Assembly: GCA_016719485.1 (NCBI GenBank)
Contig: JADJZB010000009.1
Location: forward strand, 1 to 64,000
Source of the DNA: Holophagales bacterium
GTDB lineage: Bacteria; Acidobacteriota; Thermoanaerobaculia; UBA5066
Length of the DNA stretch: 64,000 nt
Direction: 5' to 3'
A program made the translations under genes and the position numbers. Positions 17,231 through 26,806 of this stretch are shown piece by piece; the stretch's first letter is position 1; each line of letters begins with the position of its first letter. Under the pieces are notes generated by a model. It did not search any database. It saw nothing but the letters and a program-made list of their open reading frames with translations, and was not told the origin of the DNA.

Positions 17231-18655
17231 GTGCCCGGCCCGGTGACCGTCGTCCTCCTGGCCGCGGGGCGGGGGGTGAGGATGAAGTCCGCCCGGCCGA
17301 AGGTGCTCCACGAGGCCGCGGGCCGGCCGCTCATCGACCACGTCGTCGCCGTGGCGCGCACGTTCCTCGGCGGGCGTCCCGGGTCGCGCCTCGTCGTCGT
17401 CGTGGGCGCCGGCCGCGAGGAGCTGATCCCGCACCTCGCGCGAACCGCTCCGGACGCCGTCGTCGTCGTCCAGGACCCGCCGCGCGGGACGGGCGACGCC
17501 GTCCGCGCCGCGCTCCCGGCGCTCGGCGGCGCCGCGCGCGTCGTCGTCCTTGCCGGAGACGTCCCGCTCCTCTCGGCCGTCGCGCTCGGCCGGCTCGAGC
17601 GGGCCCTCGACGCCGACGGCGGAGCGGGAATCGCGGTCCTTACGGCGCGCCTCGGCGACGCGGGCTCCTACGGCCGCGTCGTGCGTGACGGAGACGGCCG
17701 CTTCGCGCGCATCGTCGAGGCGAAAGACGCGACGCCGGCGGAACGGGCGCTCGGAGAGATCAACTCGGGCATCTACGCTTTCGAGCGGTCCGTCCTCGAG
17801 CGCGAGCTGCCGCGCCTGACCGACGACAACGCGCAGGGGGAGTTCTACCTCACCGACGTCCTCGGCCTCGCGGTCGAGGAGGGGCTCGGCGTCGTGGCGA
17901 TCCCGGTCGACGACCCGAACGAGGTCCTCGGCGTCAACTCGCGCGCCGAGCTCGCGGAGGTCGACGCGCTCCTGAGACGGCGCGCGGCCCGCCTCGCGAT
18001 GGCCGCGGGCGCGACGCTGATCCGTCCGGAGACGATCACGCTCGACGAGGGGGTGACGTTCGGGCCCGACGCGGTCGTCGAGCCGTTCGTCACGATCACC
18101 GGGGCCACGACGGTCGGAGCCGGCACGCGGATCGGGCAGGGGAGCGTCGTCGCCGCCTCGGCGATCGGCGCCAACGTCACCGTGCGCCCCTACTGCGTCA
18201 TCGAGAAGGCCGTCGTCGGCGACAGGGCCGTCGTCGGGCCGTTCGCGAGGCTCCGCGAGGGGACCGACCTGGGGCCCGAGGTCCACGTCGGGAACTTCGT
18301 CGAGACCAAGAAGGCACGCCTGGCGCGCGGTGCCAAGGCGAACCACCTCACCTACCTCGGCGACTGCTCGGTCGGCGAGGGGACGAACGTCGGCGCGGGT
18401 GTCATCACCTGCAACTACGACGGCTTCGGCAAGCACCACACCGGCATCGGGGCCGGCGTCTTCGTCGGCTCCGACGTGCAGCTCGTCGCCCCGGTGACGA
18501 TCGGCGACGGCGCGCTCATCGGCGCCGGGAGCACGATCACGAAGGACGTCCCGGCGGGGGCCCTCGCCACCTCCCGGGTTGCGCAGAAGACGGTCGAGGG
18601 GGCCGGGACGCGGTACCGGGAGCGCAAGCTCGCGGAGAAGGCGAAGAGGGGATAG
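17231..18655 (+). CDS. glmU: Bifunctional GlcN-1-P acetyltransferase / GlcNAc-1-P uridyltransferase
   Basis: Makes UDP-GlcNAc for peptidoglycan and lipid A in two steps. The N-terminal pyrophosphorylase domain has LAAGRGVRMKSARPKVLH (about 10-27). The middle shows NSGIYAF and DDNAQGEFYLTDVL. The C-terminal left-handed beta helix (about 260-460) has hexapeptide repeats and the acetyltransferase motifs NFVETKKARL and NHLTYLGDCSVG, then ITCNYDG. Length (474) is normal. The start is GTG at 17231 with GAGGAG upstream. glmS follows 3 bases after the stop, so the two enzymes that feed UDP-GlcNAc are cotranscribed. Confidence 0.96.
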   Translation: MPGPVTVVLLAAGRGVRMKSARPKVLHEAAGRPLIDHVVAVARTFLGGRPGSRLVVVVGAGREELIPHLARTAPDAVVVVQDPPRGTGDAVRAALPALGGAARVVVLAGDVPLLSAVALGRLERALDADGGAGIAVLTARLGDAGSYGRVVRDGDGRFARIVEAKDATPAERALGEINSGIYAFERSVLERELPRLTDDNAQGEFYLTDVLGLAVEEGLGVVAIPVDDPNEVLGVNSRAELAEVDALLRRRAARLAMAAGATLIRPETITLDEGVTFGPDAVVEPFVTITGATTVGAGTRIGQGSVVAASAIGANVTVRPYCVIEKAVVGDRAVVGPFARLREGTDLGPEVHVGNFVETKKARLARGAKANHLTYLGDCSVGEGTNVGAGVITCNYDGFGKHHTGIGAGVFVGSDVQLVAPVTIGDGALIGAGSTITKDVPAGALATSRVAQKTVEGAGTRYRERKLAEKAKRG

Positions 18656-18658
18656 GCC

Positions 18659-20503
<1,845 letters not shown>

Positions 20504-20511
20504 GGTCCGGC

Positions 20512-22866
20512 ATGTCGCCCCCGGAGCGGGGGCCGGGGGGCGAGGCGCCCCCCGGAGAGCCTCCGCCTCCCTTGTTGAACGCTCGCGATCACGATCTCCT
20601 CGAAGGCCTCAACCCGGAGCAGGCCGCTGCCGTCTCGGCCGGACCGGGCCCCCTCCTCGTCCTCGCCGGCGCCGGCTCGGGCAAGACGCGCGTCCTCACC
20701 CGCCGGATGGCCTGGCTCGTGGCCCACGGCACCGCCGAGGAGGCGCTCGTCGCGCTGACCTTCACGAACAAGGCCGCGGGGGAGATGAAGGAGCGCGTCG
20801 CGCACCTGCTCGGGTCCCGCCGGCCGCGCTCCTTCGTCGGCACGTTCCACTCCTTCGGGGTCCGCCTCCTCCGGCGTTTCGCGCCGGAGGCGGGGCTGAC
20901 GAGCGGGTTCGTCGTCTTCGACGCCGACGACCAGGTCGCCGTCTTCCGGCAGGCGCTGAAGGCGGCCGGCATCACCGACAAGACGCTGACGCCGAAGGCG
21001 GTCGCGTCGAAGATCTCCCGGGCCCGCAACGCGGGCTGGACCAGGGACGAATACCCGAGGCGTTTCGGCGACTTCGTCGGGACGCGCCTCGCCGAGCTCC
21101 ACACGGCCTACGAGAAGGAGCTGAGGAAGGCGAATGCCGTCGACTTCGACGACCTCCTCGGCAAGTCGGCGAAGCTCCTCTCCGGAAACGCGGAGGTCCT
21201 CGGCCTTCTCCGCCGGAGCGTCACGCAGCTCCTCGTGGACGAGTACCAGGACACGAACGGGGCGCAGGCCCAGATCGTGAGTCTCCTGGCGGGAGAGACC
21301 CGGAACGTCTTCGCCGTCGGCGACGAGGACCAGTCGATCTACCGCTGGCGCGGGGCCGACGTCTCGAACATCCTCGAGTTCGAGCGCGACTTCCCGGGGG
21401 CGAAGACGATCCGCCTCGAGCGGAACTACCGGTCCACCGCGCCGATCCTCGAGGCCGCCGGGGCCGTCGTCGCCGAGAACCGGCGCCGCCTCGGCAAGAC
21501 GCTGAGAGCGACGAAGCCGGGAGGCGAGCCGGTCACCCTCCTCGTGCTTCCGGAAGAGCGGGACGAGGCGCGCGAGGTCGTGGAGCGGATCTCGCGCCTG
21601 AAGTCGAGTAGGCCCGGGGCCGAGGTCGCCGTCCTCTTCCGGACGAACGCGCAGTCGCGCCCCTTCGAGGACGAGCTCGTGAGGGCGCGCCTCCCCTACC
21701 TCCTCGTGGGCGGGACCCGTTTCTACGAGCGCGCGGAGGTGAAGGACGCGCTCGCCTACCTGCGGCTCCTGTCGAATCCCGACGACGACGTCTCCTTCCG
21801 GCGGGTCGTGAACGTGCCGGCGCGCGGCGTCGGCACGACGACCCTCGAGGGGCTCGCGGCCGCGGCCGCCACGCGGGGGAGCTCCCTCTTCGCCGTCCTC
21901 TCCTCGCTCCCCGAAGGCCTGACGGAGCGGGCGAAGAAGGCGCTCGTCGAGTTCCAGGGCCTCGTCGGCTCCCTGCGCGAGACCTTCGCGAAAGAGGAGA
22001 TCGGCGCCGGCACCGCGGTGGCCGCGGTCCTGACGGGGACGGGCCTCCTGGCGCTCTACGAGGATTCGGACGACCCGCAGGACCAGGCCCGCAGGGAGAA
22101 CCTCGACCAGCTCCTCGCCGCGGCGCGCGACCACGAGCGCGCCGGCGACGAGGACGAGGGCGACCGCTCGCTCGCCGGTTTCCTGGACGCCGTGACGCTC
22201 CGGTCCGACGCGGACGACGTCGACGTGAGGAAGGGGATCGTCCTGATGACCCTCCACGCGGCCAAGGGGCTCGAGTTCGACGAGGTCTTCCTCGCGGGGA
22301 TGGAGAACGGCTCCCTCCCGCACGCCTCCTCGCGCGACGACGACGACGAGCTGGAGGAGGAACGCCGCCTCGCCTACGTCGGTATGACGCGGGCGCGGGA
22401 GAAGCTGACGCTCTCGCGCGTCCTGCGCCGGATGGTCCACGGCGAGTGGATGAGCCGTGAGCCGTCGCCGTTCCTCGACGCGATCCCGGCGCGCGCCCTC
22501 GCCGTCGTGGACCGGACCTTCGGGGGGGGCGGCGGAAGAGAGATCCGGTTCGGCGCGCCCGAGCGGGGCGGCGGCCTCTTTCCGGACTACGAAGGGGAGT
22601 CGCAGGAAATGGTCGCCCCGTCGCGCCCCGCCGCGCGCCCGGCGGCACGGCCGCAGCGGCCCGCGATCCCGACGATGCGCAGGACCCCGCCGCCGCCGAC
22701 GGCCTCCGGCTTCCGGCGCGGGGGGCGCGTGCGGCACCCGGAGTACGGCGTCGGCGTCGTCCTCCTCGTGGAAGGGTCTGGCGACCAGGAGAAGCTGACG
22801 GTCTACTTCGATCGCGCGGGGCGCAAGAAGTTCGTCGCGCGCTTCTCGCAGCTCACCCAGGCCTGA
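20512..22866 (+). CDS. pcrA: UvrD/PcrA-type superfamily 1 DNA helicase
   Basis: An ATP-driven 3'-5' helicase for repair and replication restart. Motifs in order: Walker A AGAGSGKT (52-59), TFTNKAAGEM, motif II VDEYQDTN, motif III GDEDQSIYRWRGAD, motif IV LERNYRS, MTLHAAKGLEFDEVFLAGME, and motif VI YVGMTRAREK. The end (RVRHPEYGVG...FVARFSQL) matches the C-terminal Tudor-like RNA polymerase-binding module of PcrA. 784 residues from the ATG at 20512. The first ~25 residues are Pro/Gly-rich and not conserved, so a later start is possible. It lies 8 bases after glmS. pcrA versus uvrD naming is a judgement. Confidence 0.93.
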   Translation: MSPPERGPGGEAPPGEPPPPLLNARDHDLLEGLNPEQAAAVSAGPGPLLVLAGAGSGKTRVLTRRMAWLVAHGTAEEALVALTFTNKAAGEMKERVAHLLGSRRPRSFVGTFHSFGVRLLRRFAPEAGLTSGFVVFDADDQVAVFRQALKAAGITDKTLTPKAVASKISRARNAGWTRDEYPRRFGDFVGTRLAELHTAYEKELRKANAVDFDDLLGKSAKLLSGNAEVLGLLRRSVTQLLVDEYQDTNGAQAQIVSLLAGETRNVFAVGDEDQSIYRWRGADVSNILEFERDFPGAKTIRLERNYRSTAPILEAAGAVVAENRRRLGKTLRATKPGGEPVTLLVLPEERDEAREVVERISRLKSSRPGAEVAVLFRTNAQSRPFEDELVRARLPYLLVGGTRFYERAEVKDALAYLRLLSNPDDDVSFRRVVNVPARGVGTTTLEGLAAAAATRGSSLFAVLSSLPEGLTERAKKALVEFQGLVGSLRETFAKEEIGAGTAVAAVLTGTGLLALYEDSDDPQDQARRENLDQLLAAARDHERAGDEDEGDRSLAGFLDAVTLRSDADDVDVRKGIVLMTLHAAKGLEFDEVFLAGMENGSLPHASSRDDDDELEEERRLAYVGMTRAREKLTLSRVLRRMVHGEWMSREPSPFLDAIPARALAVVDRTFGGGGGREIRFGAPERGGGLFPDYEGESQEMVAPSRPAARPAARPQRPAIPTMRRTPPPPTASGFRRGGRVRHPEYGVGVVLLVEGSGDQEKLTVYFDRAGRKKFVARFSQLTQA

Positions 22867-22872
22867 TTCCCC

Positions 22873-23382
22873 TCAGCGGGGCGCCTGGGGCTCCTCCGGC
22901 GACGCTTCGAGCAGCGCCCGCTCGGCGTCGGCCCAGGCCCGCTCGGCTTCGAGGAGCGCGCGCCAACGGCGCCGCGCCGCCGTCGAGCCCGCCGACGCCC
23001 TCTTCAACGCCGCGGCGACGAGGACGCGGTACTCGACGAGACGCGCGGTCCGGAGCTCGCGGGGCTGGCGCTCGAGGAACGCGAGGCGCGCGAGCGACGC
23101 GTCGCGCGGGCGGGGAAGGACGAGCGGCTCGGCGAGCCACTCGCGAAACTCGCGGCGTCCCGCGGGCGTGACGCGGTACTCGCGGCGCGGCGGCCCCTTC
23201 TCCGAACGGCGGCGCTTCATCGTGACGAAGCCGCCGCGCAGGAGACGGCGCAGCGCGGGGTAGATCTGCGTGAGCTCGGCGTCCCATCCGAGCGAGAGGT
23301 CTCTCTCCATCCGGTTCTTGAGGTCCCATCCGCTCGCCGGACCGCGCGAGAGGAGCCCCAGGAGGACGTGGGGAAGCGACAC
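22873..23382 (-). CDS. PadR-family transcriptional regulator
   Basis: Winged-helix repressor: LLGLLSRGPASGWDLKNRME, LTQIYPALRRLLRGGFVTMK and YRVTPAGRREFREWL are the PadR N-domain. The C-terminal ~80 residues are helical and Arg/Ala-rich and fit the PadR C-terminal dimerisation helices. The start is GTG at 23382, 6 bases after a TATACT box that lies inside a palindrome (23390-23409), so the gene probably represses itself. It converges with the helicase gene 6 bases away. No transporter or other obvious target adjoins. Confidence 0.87.
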   Translation of the reverse strand: MSLPHVLLGLLSRGPASGWDLKNRMERDLSLGWDAELTQIYPALRRLLRGGFVTMKRRRSEKGPPRREYRVTPAGRREFREWLAEPLVLPRPRDASLARLAFLERQPRELRTARLVEYRVLVAAALKRASAGSTAARRRWRALLEAERAWADAERALLEASPEEPQAPR

Positions 23383-23388
23383 GGCGGA

Positions 23389-23409
23389 AGTATAAAAGTC
23401 TTTCTATAC
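23389..23409 (-). promoter_or_regulatory. padR promoter with overlapping palindromic operator
   Basis: On the minus strand, a 20-base imperfect palindrome of the form GTATA-n-AA-n4-TT-n-TATAC ends in the -10 box TATACT, which is 6 bases before the GTG of padR. PadR repressors commonly bind palindromes of this size over their own promoter. Repressor binding here would cover the -10. A TTGCAC about 19 bases upstream is a weak -35. Confidence 0.45.
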
Positions 23410-23440
23410 CGAGGTGCAAATCCCGGTTGAATGCCTGTGG

Positions 23441-23477
23441 AAAACGAAAACGGCCGCCGGAGCTCGTCCGGCGGCCG
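23441..23477 (-). terminator. Distal intrinsic terminator of the Lys/Ala peptide gene
   Basis: Perfect 11-bp inverted repeat (CGGCCGCCGGA, 5-base loop) at 23451-23477, followed on the minus strand by TTTTCGTTTT. It lies directly after a first terminator. Confidence 0.7.
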
Positions 23478-23482
23478 CCTGG

Positions 23483-23511
23483 AAAAAAGAAAGGGGGCCC
23501 GTGTGGCCCCC
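23483..23511 (-). terminator. Proximal intrinsic terminator of the Lys/Ala peptide gene
   Basis: Stem GGGGGCC / GGCCCCC with a 5-base loop (23493-23511), followed on the minus strand by TTTCTTTTTT (23492-23483). It is a textbook intrinsic terminator 45 bases after the peptide's stop codon. Confidence 0.8.
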
Positions 23512-23555
23512 GTATCCCGGAAATCCTTGAATTAGATGGAGATAGACCGAAAGGC

Positions 23556-23633
23556 CTACTTCTTGGCCTTCTTGGCGGCCGGCTTCTTGGCGGCCTTCTT
23601 CGCGGCCTTCTTCGCAGCCTTCTTCGTTGCCAT
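23556..23633 (-). CDS. 25-residue Lys/Ala-rich histone-H1-like peptide
   Basis: A very short gene. ATG at 23633 is preceded by AGGAGG with 9 bases between, the strongest Shine-Dalgarno in this window. It encodes MATKK followed by repeats of AAKK, a KPAAKK unit and a KAKK end, then TAG. Eleven of the 25 residues are lysine. The composition matches the tails of bacterial H1-like proteins (AlgP, HctA types), so nucleic-acid or polyanion binding is expected (inference). Two intrinsic terminators in tandem follow, and AAG is used for every lysine. The strong signals argue for real, abundant expression rather than a chance frame. It is divergent from the structured RNA at 23699. Confidence 0.72.
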   Translation of the reverse strand: MATKKAAKKAAKKAAKKPAAKKAKK

Positions 23634-23662
23634 GGTCTGTCACCTCCTCTTGGCAGATTCGA

Positions 23663-23692
23663 TTGACAGACTCGAAAACCGCGTGCTACGTT
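23663..23692 (+). promoter_or_regulatory. Promoter of structured RNA (TTGACA - 18 - TACGTT)
   Basis: A perfect -35 TTGACA (23663-23668) and a TACGTT -10 (23687-23692) that fits the local TAnnnT consensus. It predicts a start near 23699 on the plus strand. It is the only consensus -35 I found at a unit head in the window. Confidence 0.55.
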
Positions 23693-23698
23693 GATCTT

Positions 23699-23822
23699 CC
23701 CTCGAAGGACGGGGCCCGCGACCTACGAACCTGCCGACTGCCTGTCAGTCACTCGTTTCCAGGGTCCAGGTTTTCCGTTGGCCGATGAAGTGACTGCCAT
23801 CGCTTCATCGGTTTTTTTCTTT
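23699..23822 (+). ncRNA. Candidate structured RNA (~124 nt), small RNA or leader of mqnD
   Basis: A protein-free stretch between a consensus promoter and a strong terminator. An outer stem AACCUG (23728-23733) / CAGGUU (23767-23772) encloses a hairpin GACUG-ccugu-CAGUC (23736-23750). The 3' end is the terminator hairpin at 23782-23811. The segment CAGUCACU (23746-23753) is also fully complementary to AGUGACUG (23789-23796) in the terminator's arm and loop, allowing a pseudoknot or a switch. It does not match SRP RNA, 6S, tmRNA, tRNA or riboswitches I know. It could be a free small RNA or an attenuator leader, with mqnD beginning 165 bases downstream. Confidence 0.5.
23782..23822 (+). terminator. 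Intrinsic terminator of structured RNA
   Basis: Perfect 9-bp stem CCGATGAAG / CTTCATCGG with a 12-base loop (23782-23811), then TTTTTTTCTTT. There is no protein gene upstream on this strand for it to serve. From 23823 to 23987 nothing else was recognised except an A/T-rich patch and the mqnD -10 box. Confidence 0.85.
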
Positions 23823-23973
23823 GCCGAGGGAAATTGTAGAGGAACGCGAAACGGATGCAAGAACTTTTTTCTTGACGCGCGAGATTTTTCTTCGCCGACG
23901 GGTGCGCGCGGCGGAAACGTCTCGCGCGGAGCACCGCGGCGGTCTTCCCTCGCGCCGCGTCGCGCCTTGCGGG

Positions 23974-23979
23974 TAGCAT
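23974..23979 (+). promoter_or_regulatory. -10 box (TAGCAT) for leaderless mqnD
   Basis: TAGCAT followed by eight bases (cgcgcgcg) and ATG at 23988. No Shine-Dalgarno. If active, mqnD does not depend on the RNA promoter at 23663. Confidence 0.4.
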
Positions 23980-23987
23980 CGCGCGCG

Positions 23988-24851
23988 ATGACGAACGCCT
24001 CCGTCTCTCCTCTCGTCCTGGCCCACTCTCCCGACTCCGACGACGCGTTCATGTTCTACGGCCTGCGCGCCGAGGCCGTCGACACGGAAGGCCTCGTCTT
24101 CCGTCACGAGCTCGCCGACATCGAAACGCTGAACGCGCGCGCCCTCTCCCGCGAGCTCGCGATCACGGCGATCTCGTTTCACGCGTACGCCTATCTCGCC
24201 GACGCGTACGTCCTCCTCCCGCACGGCGCCTCGTTCGGCGACGGCTACGGTCCGTGCGTCGTGGCCCGCGAGGCCGGCGACGCGCCGTCGACGCTCGCCG
24301 CGCTCGACGGCCGCCGCGTCGCCATTCCCGGCGCCCTCACGACGGCGGCGCTCGCGCTGCGCATGCGCGTGCCGGGGGCGATACCCGTCGTGGTCCCGTT
24401 CGACCGCGTCGGCGAGGCGGTCGTCGCGCGCGAGGTCGACGCGGGTGTCGTCATCCACGAAGGGCAGCTGACGTGGAAGGAGGAGGGCTTCCGCCTGCTC
24501 GGAGATCTCGGCGCCCTCTGGAAGGAGGAGACGGGGCTCCCTCTGCCGCTCGGCGGCAACGCGGTGCGCCGCGACCTCGGCACCGTGATGATCGGGAAGG
24601 TCTCCCGCGCGCTGGGCCGCTCCATCGAGTACTCCCTCGCGCACCGGGAAGAGGCGCTGACCGACGCGATGCGCTTCGCGCGGGGCCTGCCGCGCGAGAA
24701 GGCCGACCGTTTCGTCGGGATGTACGTCAACGAGTGGACGCGCGACTACGGCGAGAAGGGGCGCGAGGCCGTCTGCCTCCTCCTCGACCGCGCGTTCGCG
24801 TGCGGGGCCATCCCCGCACGGGTCACACCCGAGTGGGTCGGGACGGAATGA
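23988..24851 (+). CDS. mqnD: MqnA/MqnD-family menaquinone biosynthesis protein, probably 1,4-dihydroxy-6-naphthoate synthase
   Basis: 287 residues of the periplasmic-binding-protein fold used by futalosine-pathway enzymes. The start HSPDSDDAFMFYGL, ITAISFHAYAYLADAYVLLPHG, GDGYGPCVVA, DAGVVIHEGQLTW, GLPLPLGGNAVRRDLG and MYVNEWTRDYGEKGREAV are characteristic of COG2107. MqnD cleaves cyclic de-hypoxanthine futalosine to dihydroxynaphthoate. MqnA is the alternative, but the DSDDAF start favours MqnD. No other mqn gene is in the window. The ATG at 23988 is preferred over longer frames, which run through the structured RNA. It overlaps the next gene by ATGA. Confidence 0.85.
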   Translation: MTNASVSPLVLAHSPDSDDAFMFYGLRAEAVDTEGLVFRHELADIETLNARALSRELAITAISFHAYAYLADAYVLLPHGASFGDGYGPCVVAREAGDAPSTLAALDGRRVAIPGALTTAALALRMRVPGAIPVVVPFDRVGEAVVAREVDAGVVIHEGQLTWKEEGFRLLGDLGALWKEETGLPLPLGGNAVRRDLGTVMIGKVSRALGRSIEYSLAHREEALTDAMRFARGLPREKADRFVGMYVNEWTRDYGEKGREAVCLLLDRAFACGAIPARVTPEWVGTE

Positions 24852-25399
24852 GCCTGGAGAGGGTCACGCGGAGCGCGGCGCTCAGGACCGCGCTGCTGCT
24901 CCTCCTCGGGGCGTTCACGGGGGCGCTTCTCTTCTTCGCGGGCACGGCGGGTACCGTCCTAAGGGAATCGCCCTCGCGCCACGCGGGAGGAGCCGTCAAC
25001 CGCGCCCTCCTCGACGTCCTCGACCTCTCTTCCTACGCGGCGGCGGCTCTCGCCTTCCTCCTCGTCCTCCTCCTCGACCGGGTCGAGCCGCTCCCGAAGG
25101 TCCAGAAGGGGCTCGCGCTCCGGCTCCTGGTGGTCGTCGCGGCGGCGGCGTTCGCCTCGCACGAGGTGATCACCCCGCAGATGATGGCCCTGCGCGACCG
25201 GCTGCCGACGCTCGTCGAGCTGCTCCCCGGGGCGGACCCGGCGAGGAAGGAGTGGGGACGCCTCCACGCGTTCTCCGCGGCGGTCCTCCTCGTGAGGCTC
25301 CTCGCGTCGACGGCGCTCTTCGTCCTTCTCTCGCGAAAGCCGCGGAGGACGATCGCCGTGACGGCGAACGCCGCGGCAGAAGGCCCGACGGCCGCCTGA
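24848..25399 (+). CDS. Four-helix membrane protein, DUF4149-like
   Basis: 183 residues with four hydrophobic helices (about 13-33, 58-78, 90-108 and 142-165). FASHEVITPQMMALRDRL and EWGRLHAFSAAVLLVRLL resemble the DUF4149/TMEM205-type family, whose function is unknown. The ATG overlaps the mqnD stop (ATGA), so it is translationally coupled to a menaquinone gene; any role with quinones is only inferred. It converges with the thioredoxin/TPR gene. Confidence 0.7.
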   Translation: MSLERVTRSAALRTALLLLLGAFTGALLFFAGTAGTVLRESPSRHAGGAVNRALLDVLDLSSYAAAALAFLLVLLLDRVEPLPKVQKGLALRLLVVVAAAAFASHEVITPQMMALRDRLPTLVELLPGADPARKEWGRLHAFSAAVLLVRLLASTALFVLLSRKPRRTIAVTANAAAEGPTAA

Positions 25400-25423
25400 C
25401 CGTTCGCGCCGGGGCCGCCCGTC

Positions 25424-26731
25424 TCAGGCGGCCTTGGCGCCCTTCTTCGGGCGCAGCGCGTCGAGTCGCCGGCGAAACGCGCGGTTCTCGGGCTCGAGCT
25501 CGGCGGCCCGCGCGAACGCCGAGGCCGCCCCCGGCCTGTCGCCCGAGGCGGCGAGTGCCTCGCCGAGCGCCGCGTGCGCCTTCGCGTCGCCGCCCTGAGA
25601 GACCTCGACGGCGCGGCGGGCGTACGCGAGAGCGCCGGGGACGTCCTTCACGCCGAGGAGCAGGGCGGACGCGCGCGAGAGAAGGCCCGCGTCGCCGGAA
25701 GCCGGACCGAGCGCATCGCCGAGCGTCTTCTTCGCCTCGTCGGTCTGGCCGGCGAACGCGAGCGCTTCGGCGAGGGCGACCTGCCGCGAGGCCCGGGCCC
25801 AGGAGCCCCCTCCCGACTTCTCTCCGAGGACGACGGACTTTCGTGCCGCCGCGACGGCGGCCTCGGGCTTCTTCGCGGCCTTCTCCGCGGCCGCGAGGGC
25901 GTCGTAGAGGTCGGCCGCGAAGGGCGAAGCCTCGGGGAGGCCCTTCAGCCCGGCGAGCGCCCAGGCGCGGGCCGCGGCCGCGTCGCCCCGCCGCGCCTGC
26001 TCGCGCGAGGCGGCGAGGCGGAGGATGACGACCCGCGGGTCCGCGGAGAGGCGGGGTGCGACCGATTCGACGAGGTCGAGCGTCTCGGCCGAGAGCTTCC
26101 CCGTGCCGTCCTCGAGGCTGACGAGGTAGAGGAACGCCTCTCGGGCCCCGGCCTCGAGGAGGGCGGGGTCTTCCTCCACCGCGCGACGCGCGATCGGCGC
26201 GAGCCGCGCGAGATCGTTGCGCTGAGCGAGCTGCGCCGCGACACTGCCGGCCAGTGCGTCGTCCCACGTGGCGCCGAGGCGGGCGATCGCCTGGGCGATC
26301 GGAGTCTTCCCGGCGAGGATGGCCTCGCTCGCCTTGAGGAAGTCCTCGGGTGGGAAGACGCCGGAAATCCGGTCCAGCTCGTTCCCCGACGCGTCGAGGA
26401 AGAGGATCGTCGGGAACGCGCGGACGGCGTAGCGCTGCGAGAGGATCCGGCCTTCCCCCTTCTCGGCGTCGACCTTCGCGGCGACGACGTTCTTGCGGGC
26501 CCACGCGCCGACGGTCGCGTCGGCGAAGGTCGTCCGGTCGAGCTGCTTGCACGGCCCGCACCAGACCGCGTAGGCGTCGAGCATGACGGGCTTCTTCTCG
26601 GCGCGCGCGCGGCGCAGCACCTCGGCGAACGGGGTTCCCTCCGAGAAGGAGATGCCCTGCGCACCGGCCCTCCCGGCGAGCGGGGTGGCGGCGGCGAGGG
26701 CGAGGGCCCCGAGGAGGGCGTAACGGCGCAT
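25424..26731 (-). CDS. Periplasmic thioredoxin-like protein with C-terminal TPR array
   Basis: 435 residues. A signal peptide (MRRYALLGALALAAATPLAGRAGA) is followed by a DsbD-gamma/thioredoxin_7-like domain with the redox motif WCGPC in AYAVWCGPCKQLDRTTF, and FPTILFLDASGNELDRI with its cis-Pro. The remaining ~280 residues are Ala-rich TPR helices (KAHAALGEALAASGDRPGAASAFARAAELEPEN). It probably reduces or protects periplasmic cysteines while docking on a partner. ATG 26731 was chosen over GTG 26749 because it gives a clean signal peptide. It shares its strand with truA (81 bp gap) without a clear link. Confidence 0.82.
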   Translation of the reverse strand: MRRYALLGALALAAATPLAGRAGAQGISFSEGTPFAEVLRRARAEKKPVMLDAYAVWCGPCKQLDRTTFADATVGAWARKNVVAAKVDAEKGEGRILSQRYAVRAFPTILFLDASGNELDRISGVFPPEDFLKASEAILAGKTPIAQAIARLGATWDDALAGSVAAQLAQRNDLARLAPIARRAVEEDPALLEAGAREAFLYLVSLEDGTGKLSAETLDLVESVAPRLSADPRVVILRLAASREQARRGDAAAARAWALAGLKGLPEASPFAADLYDALAAAEKAAKKPEAAVAAARKSVVLGEKSGGGSWARASRQVALAEALAFAGQTDEAKKTLGDALGPASGDAGLLSRASALLLGVKDVPGALAYARRAVEVSQGGDAKAHAALGEALAASGDRPGAASAFARAAELEPENRAFRRRLDALRPKKGAKAA

Positions 26732-26806
26732 GAGGCGGGATGTAAGCACGGTCCGTTCCCGGGGGTCAAACGAGGCGGCCGCGGGCCGCCCCTCCGGCCG
26801 CGCAGC

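Noticed and set aside
23404..23643. A 79-residue minus-strand frame (Glu/Gly-rich) overlapping the Lys peptide gene
   Set aside because: It is the wrong frame of the same DNA and crosses both terminators. The Lys/Ala frame has the ATG aligned with the AGGAGG.
23691..23987. An N-terminal extension of mqnD through the structured RNA region
   Set aside because: The extra ~99 residues have no homology pattern, cross an intrinsic terminator and precede the conserved HSPDSDDAF start. ATG 23988 has its own -10 box.
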